A stretch of 8,950 bases of DNA from Bacteroidales bacterium UBA714 (GTDB lineage Bacteria > Bacteroidota > Bacteroidia > Bacteroidales > UBA932). The notes beneath the pieces are model-generated. The model ran no database searches and was not told where the DNA came from. It worked only from the letters and a program-made list of their open reading frames with translations. Each line of letters opens with the position of its first letter. Position 1 is the stretch's first letter. Shown here piece after piece: positions 6,284 through 8,950 of the stretch. The stretch spans positions 1 to 8,950 of the forward strand of contig DBLW01000057.1 in assembly GCA_002298075.1 (NCBI GenBank). The letters are read 5' to 3'. A program made the position numbers and the translations under genes.

Positions 6284-7116
6284 ATAATTTTGCGAAAAGA
6301 ACGGTTTCCGGCATCGGATTCCTTGCAATAATGTTGGCAGCATTACTGACGAACCAATATGTGTTCGGAGCGGTGATGCTGCTTGCTCTTGTGATAATGA
6401 TGAAGGAGTTTCTCTGCATGACCTGCGGGACGGAGTACAAGTTCTCACAAGTCCTTACAATCTTTGCAGGAGCCACATTGTTCTCATTGATATTCCTTTA
6501 CAGGGCTTTCAATATTCCCGGCAGGCTTGTCATTCTTGCCTTTGTTCCTGTGTTCATCCTTATGATTAATTCGCTTTATGTGAAGGACAAGACGCGTTTT
6601 GACAAGTTCTCCAACCTGTATGCCTCACTGCTTTACATAGCGGTGCCATGGTCGGTGCAGAATTTTGCCGTTTTCAATGCGGCGGGGGACTTCAACGGGA
6701 TATATCTTCTGAGTTTCTTTGCCGTGATATGGGGCTCGGACATAGGAGCATACGTTTTCGGGATTACCTTGGGGCAGAAATACGGACGGAAACTCTTCCC
6801 GTCCATCTCTCCGAAGAAATCGTGGGTCGGATTCTGGGGCGGAATGCTTACGGCAGTGCTTGTGGCAATAGTGCTCAACCTTGTGGGCATATTCAAGCTG
6901 AGCCTTATGCACTGCATAACAATGGCTGTCCTGCTTGATGTTGCCGGTGTGTATGGAGACCTTATCGAATCACAGTGGAAAAGGCATTATAATGTGAAGG
7001 ATTCCGGCAACTCGATACCGGGGCACGGAGGTTTGCTGGACCGTTTCGACAGTGCGCTGATTGCCATCCCGATTGGAATAATCTATCTTGTGACATGGGA
7101 TGCCTTGCTCTTGTAG
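6280..7116 (+). CDS. cdsA: Phosphatidate cytidylyltransferase (CDP-diacylglycerol synthase)
   Basis: CdsA converts phosphatidic acid and CTP to CDP-diacylglycerol, the branch point for bacterial phospholipids, within the inner membrane. The 278-residue product is very hydrophobic, with about eight membrane segments. It has WGSDIGAYVFG (151-161), FPSISPKKSWVGFWGG (173-188), and the CDS signature SQWKRHYNVKDSGNSIPGHG continuing to GLLDRFD (231-257), including the metal-binding KDSGN and HGG-DR-D residues. One signature position holds Trp (residue 233) where an aliphatic residue or Phe is usual. Length fits the family. It starts inside the ftsH stop (ATGA), so it depends on ftsH translation. Transcription likely stops at the hairpin 40-90 bases downstream. 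Confidence 0.96.
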   Translation: MNNFAKRTVSGIGFLAIMLAALLTNQYVFGAVMLLALVIMMKEFLCMTCGTEYKFSQVLTIFAGATLFSLIFLYRAFNIPGRLVILAFVPVFILMINSLYVKDKTRFDKFSNLYASLLYIAVPWSVQNFAVFNAAGDFNGIYLLSFFAVIWGSDIGAYVFGITLGQKYGRKLFPSISPKKSWVGFWGGMLTAVLVAIVLNLVGIFKLSLMHCITMAVLLDVAGVYGDLIESQWKRHYNVKDSGNSIPGHGGLLDRFDSALIAIPIGIIYLVTWDALLL

Positions 7117-7123
7117 GGAATTG

Positions 7124-7155
7124 TTTGGCCATTTGCCTTTTTTTGCCTACTTTTG
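7124..7155 (+). promoter_or_regulatory. psd: Promoter of psd
   Basis: A perfect TTTG (7124-7127) is followed after 20 bases by TACTTTTG (7148-7155), a full match to TAnnTTTG. This is the best promoter in the window. The predicted start is near 7159, leaving a leader of about 58 bases before the psd ATG. The box touches the first base of the cdsA terminator stem. Confidence 0.75.
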
Positions 7156-7203
7156 CAGCCGCTTATGTGTGTCGTGACACGCACAGGCGGCTGACATTTT
7201 TTT
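7156..7203 (+). terminator. Intrinsic terminator after cdsA
   Basis: CAGCCGC (7156-7162) pairs with GCGGCTG (7187-7193). An inner stem GTGTGT/ACGCAC, with one G-T pair, extends the hairpin. After a three-base gap comes a run of seven T (7197-7203). The stem begins 40 bases after the cdsA stop and fits a Rho-independent terminator for the rsfS-ftsH-cdsA transcript. It lies inside the psd leader, so RNA from the psd promoter would lose the outermost stem bases. Confidence 0.75.
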
Positions 7204-7216
7204 AACACGGACAGAG

Positions 7217-7870
7217 ATGATTATACATAAGGACTGCTATAAGACGATATTGCTGATATGGGCTATATGTGCTCCGTTGGCATACTGTATCATGAAATTC
7301 ATCCCATGGTCTTTCGTCTCATATCCTCTTGCTGCGGCTCCTATGTTTCTGATGGGTTTCTCGCTTTTCTTTTTCCGTGTTCCCTCACGTGCGGCGGTGC
7401 CAGGCGATAATGTTGTGACATCCGTGGCTGACGGGAAGGTCGTAGTCGTGGAAAAGGTATATGAACCAGAGTTCGTGAAAGGGGAGTGCCTGCAGGTGTC
7501 GGTCTATATGGACTTTTTCAATGTCCATGTGAATTTTTGGCCGCTTGACGGCGAGGTCGCATATTACAAGTATCATCCGGGACTCTTCAAACTCGCTTTC
7601 CTGCCGAAAGCTTCCGAATTGAATGAGCATTCAGCAATAGGAATGACCACCCCGTATGGAGACGTCTTCTTCAAGCAGCTCGCCGGAACTTTCGCACGCA
7701 GGATAATCAGCTATGCGGATCCTGGTGCGCCTGCCTTTAAAGGTGAACAGTGCGGCATAATAAAATTCGGGTCACGCATTGATATGTACCTGCCTCTTGA
7801 TGCGGACATCAAGGTCCGGATAGGGGATTATGTCAAGGCGTGCGAGTCCGTGATTGCGGAACTCAAATGA
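7217..7870 (+). CDS. psd: Phosphatidylserine decarboxylase proenzyme, short type
   Basis: Psd decarboxylates phosphatidylserine to phosphatidylethanolamine at the inner membrane. It is made as a proenzyme that cuts itself to produce a pyruvoyl group. The 217-residue product is the short form seen in Bacteroidota. Two hydrophobic segments lie at the N-terminus (about 10-28 and 36-53). ADG (71-73) carries the likely catalytic Asp, NVHVNFWP (102-109) the conserved His, and KFGSRIDMYLP (183-193) the self-cleavage site between G185 and S186. Short homologues include archaetidylserine decarboxylase-like enzymes, so the exact lipid is inferred from the nearby cdsA. Ser186 would become the pyruvoyl group of the small alpha chain. 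It has its own promoter, and the next gene starts 6 bases after its stop. Confidence 0.94.
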   Translation: MIIHKDCYKTILLIWAICAPLAYCIMKFIPWSFVSYPLAAAPMFLMGFSLFFFRVPSRAAVPGDNVVTSVADGKVVVVEKVYEPEFVKGECLQVSVYMDFFNVHVNFWPLDGEVAYYKYHPGLFKLAFLPKASELNEHSAIGMTTPYGDVFFKQLAGTFARRIISYADPGAPAFKGEQCGIIKFGSRIDMYLPLDADIKVRIGDYVKACESVIAELK

Positions 7871-7876
7871 CAGATT

Positions 7877-8923
7877 ATGGAAGAACAGCTAATATACATC
7901 ATCATGCTTGCCTCTTTGGGGGTGTCGGGCTTGTGCTCGGTGCTTGAGGCGACACTTCTTTCAACCCCTTTGTCTTATATTACGGGACTTGAGGAGCAGG
8001 GCGTGAAAGGGGCCTTGAGGCTTAAGAAACTCAAACAGAACTCGGACCGTCCAATTTCAGCGATTCTTTGCCTGAATACAATAGCCAACACCATCGGAGC
8101 CTCAATCGTGGGCTCTCTTGTGTATGAGGTGTACGGAGACGCGCTTGTCGGAATCTTCTCAACGGTCTTTACGCTGTTGATTCTGATATTTTCCGAAATT
8201 ATCCCCAAGACCATCGGCTCGAGCTATTGGAGGTCATTGGCCATTCCGGCTTCGGTTATAATCAATGGGATGATATTCATTACATTCCCGCTCGTATGGA
8301 CTTTGGAGCATCTCACAAGGCTCATCTCATCAAGGTCAAACCAGGTGAGCGTAAGCCGTGAGGACATCTCGGCCATGGTGAGTGTTGCTACAGAAGAGGA
8401 TGTGATAGAGAAGCAGGAGAAGAAGATGATTCAGAATCTTCTCAAGCTTGACGAAATCACTGCTCATGAAATCATGACTCCGAGCGTAGTCGTGGAGATG
8501 GCCGAGGGGAATATGACCATCAGGGAATTTTATGATTCCGAAAACACGCACTCGAGGATTCCTATATATGACGAGGAGAACAGTGACTATGTGATCGGTT
8601 ATGTTCTCCGTCAGACAGTGCTGGAGAAGATGGCTGAGGACCGTTTTGATACTACTTTGCGCGAAATATCCCGTCCTATCCTGACTTTCCCGGAGACTGA
8701 GCCTGTCGGGAACATCTGGGAAAGGCTTCTTGAGAAGAAAGAGCACATTTCCGTGATAATTGACGAGTACGGTACATTCCGCGGGCTTGTGTCCATGGAG
8801 GATGTAATCGAGACCATGCTCGGACAGGAAATCGTCGATGAGACCGACGAGGTCGTTGACATGCAGGAGTATGCCAAGGAGCAGTGGGAGAAAGCTCAGA
8901 AAGACATGGTAAAGGCAGAGTAG
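7877..8923 (+). CDS. CNNM (DUF21) and CBS-pair membrane protein
   Basis: This belongs to the CNNM/CorC family, linked to magnesium or cobalt transport and often labelled hemolysin. The 348-residue product has a DUF21 membrane domain (about 1-150) with an early EATLLS motif (24-29) and the family sequence SEIIPKTIGSSYW (106-118). An acidic linker (about 160-185) follows. The two CBS motifs cover about 200-318, with EIMTPSVVVEM, HSRIPIY, and EYGTFRGLVSMEDVIE near the end. Full-length relatives of about 420-440 residues add a CorC_HlyC domain; here the protein stops soon after the second CBS in a charged tail (EQWEKAQKDMVKAE). The stop lies in good sequence, and short forms are known, so this looks natural rather than truncated. 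It shares a transcript with psd. Confidence 0.92.
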   Translation: MEEQLIYIIMLASLGVSGLCSVLEATLLSTPLSYITGLEEQGVKGALRLKKLKQNSDRPISAILCLNTIANTIGASIVGSLVYEVYGDALVGIFSTVFTLLILIFSEIIPKTIGSSYWRSLAIPASVIINGMIFITFPLVWTLEHLTRLISSRSNQVSVSREDISAMVSVATEEDVIEKQEKKMIQNLLKLDEITAHEIMTPSVVVEMAEGNMTIREFYDSENTHSRIPIYDEENSDYVIGYVLRQTVLEKMAEDRFDTTLREISRPILTFPETEPVGNIWERLLEKKEHISVIIDEYGTFRGLVSMEDVIETMLGQEIVDETDEVVDMQEYAKEQWEKAQKDMVKAE

Positions 8924-8930
8924 CCTTTGC

Positions 8931-8948
8931 TGCCGGATCGGGGCGGCA
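8931..8948 (+). terminator. Possible terminator stem at window end
   Basis: TGCCG (8931-8935) and CGGCA (8944-8948) can pair around an 8-base loop, eight bases after the stop of the CNNM gene. Whether a T-run follows cannot be seen because the window ends at 8950. The stem is short and the call is weak. Confidence 0.25.
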
Positions 8949-8950
8949 TG

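Overview
The window looks like chromosome of a member of the Bacteroidales (phylum Bacteroidota). Three things point there: promoter boxes of the form TAnnTTTG with an upstream TTTG-like element, an almost complete lack of Shine-Dalgarno sequences, and the linked set biotin ligase / RsfS / FtsH / CdsA, which is a familiar neighbourhood in that order. The genus cannot be fixed from what is here; a gut Bacteroidales relative is likely.

Region 1 (1-777) is a decayed accessory patch. It begins with what may be the end of an insertion sequence, followed by a perfect AT-rich palindrome and about 170 bases with nothing recognisable. Next is a clear remnant of a type II-C CRISPR cas2 gene (about 282-578). 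Its reading frame has no frameshift, but two nonsense codons break it and its 5' end is missing. A 35-base stretch resembling a Bacteroidales II-C CRISPR repeat runs straight into the broken 5' end of cas2. No cas9, cas1 or array is visible. A perfect 13-bp hairpin lies between this scar and the next gene.

Region 2 (778-3748, minus strand) carries a TonB-dependent outer-membrane receptor (778-2823) and, upstream of it, a monofunctional biotin-protein ligase, birA (2909-3748). An intrinsic terminator for birA directly abuts the -7 box of the receptor's own promoter.

Region 3 (3749-3968) is the divergent intergenic region between birA and rsfS. It holds a 57-58 bp unit repeated with an 83-bp period. 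Each copy carries a plus-strand TATATTTG box and a minus-strand TAAGTTTG box facing outward, so it looks like a duplicated two-way promoter cassette.

Region 4 (3969-8923, plus strand) is a housekeeping run: rsfS (ribosome silencing), ftsH (membrane AAA+ protease) and cdsA (CDP-diacylglycerol synthase, overlapping ftsH by ATGA). A terminator/promoter overlap follows, then psd (phosphatidylserine decarboxylase) and a short CNNM/CBS membrane protein 6 bases behind it. CdsA and Psd are the first and last enzymes of the phosphatidylethanolamine branch; the synthase between them (Pss) is not in the window. FtsH links membrane-protein quality control to the same transcript.

The most unusual points are the CRISPR scar, the duplicated promoter cassette, and two independent junctions (2845-2909 and 7124-7203) where the -7 promoter box touches the first base of a terminator stem. 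In both, readthrough RNA should fold the terminator while RNA started at the local promoter should lack part of the stem.
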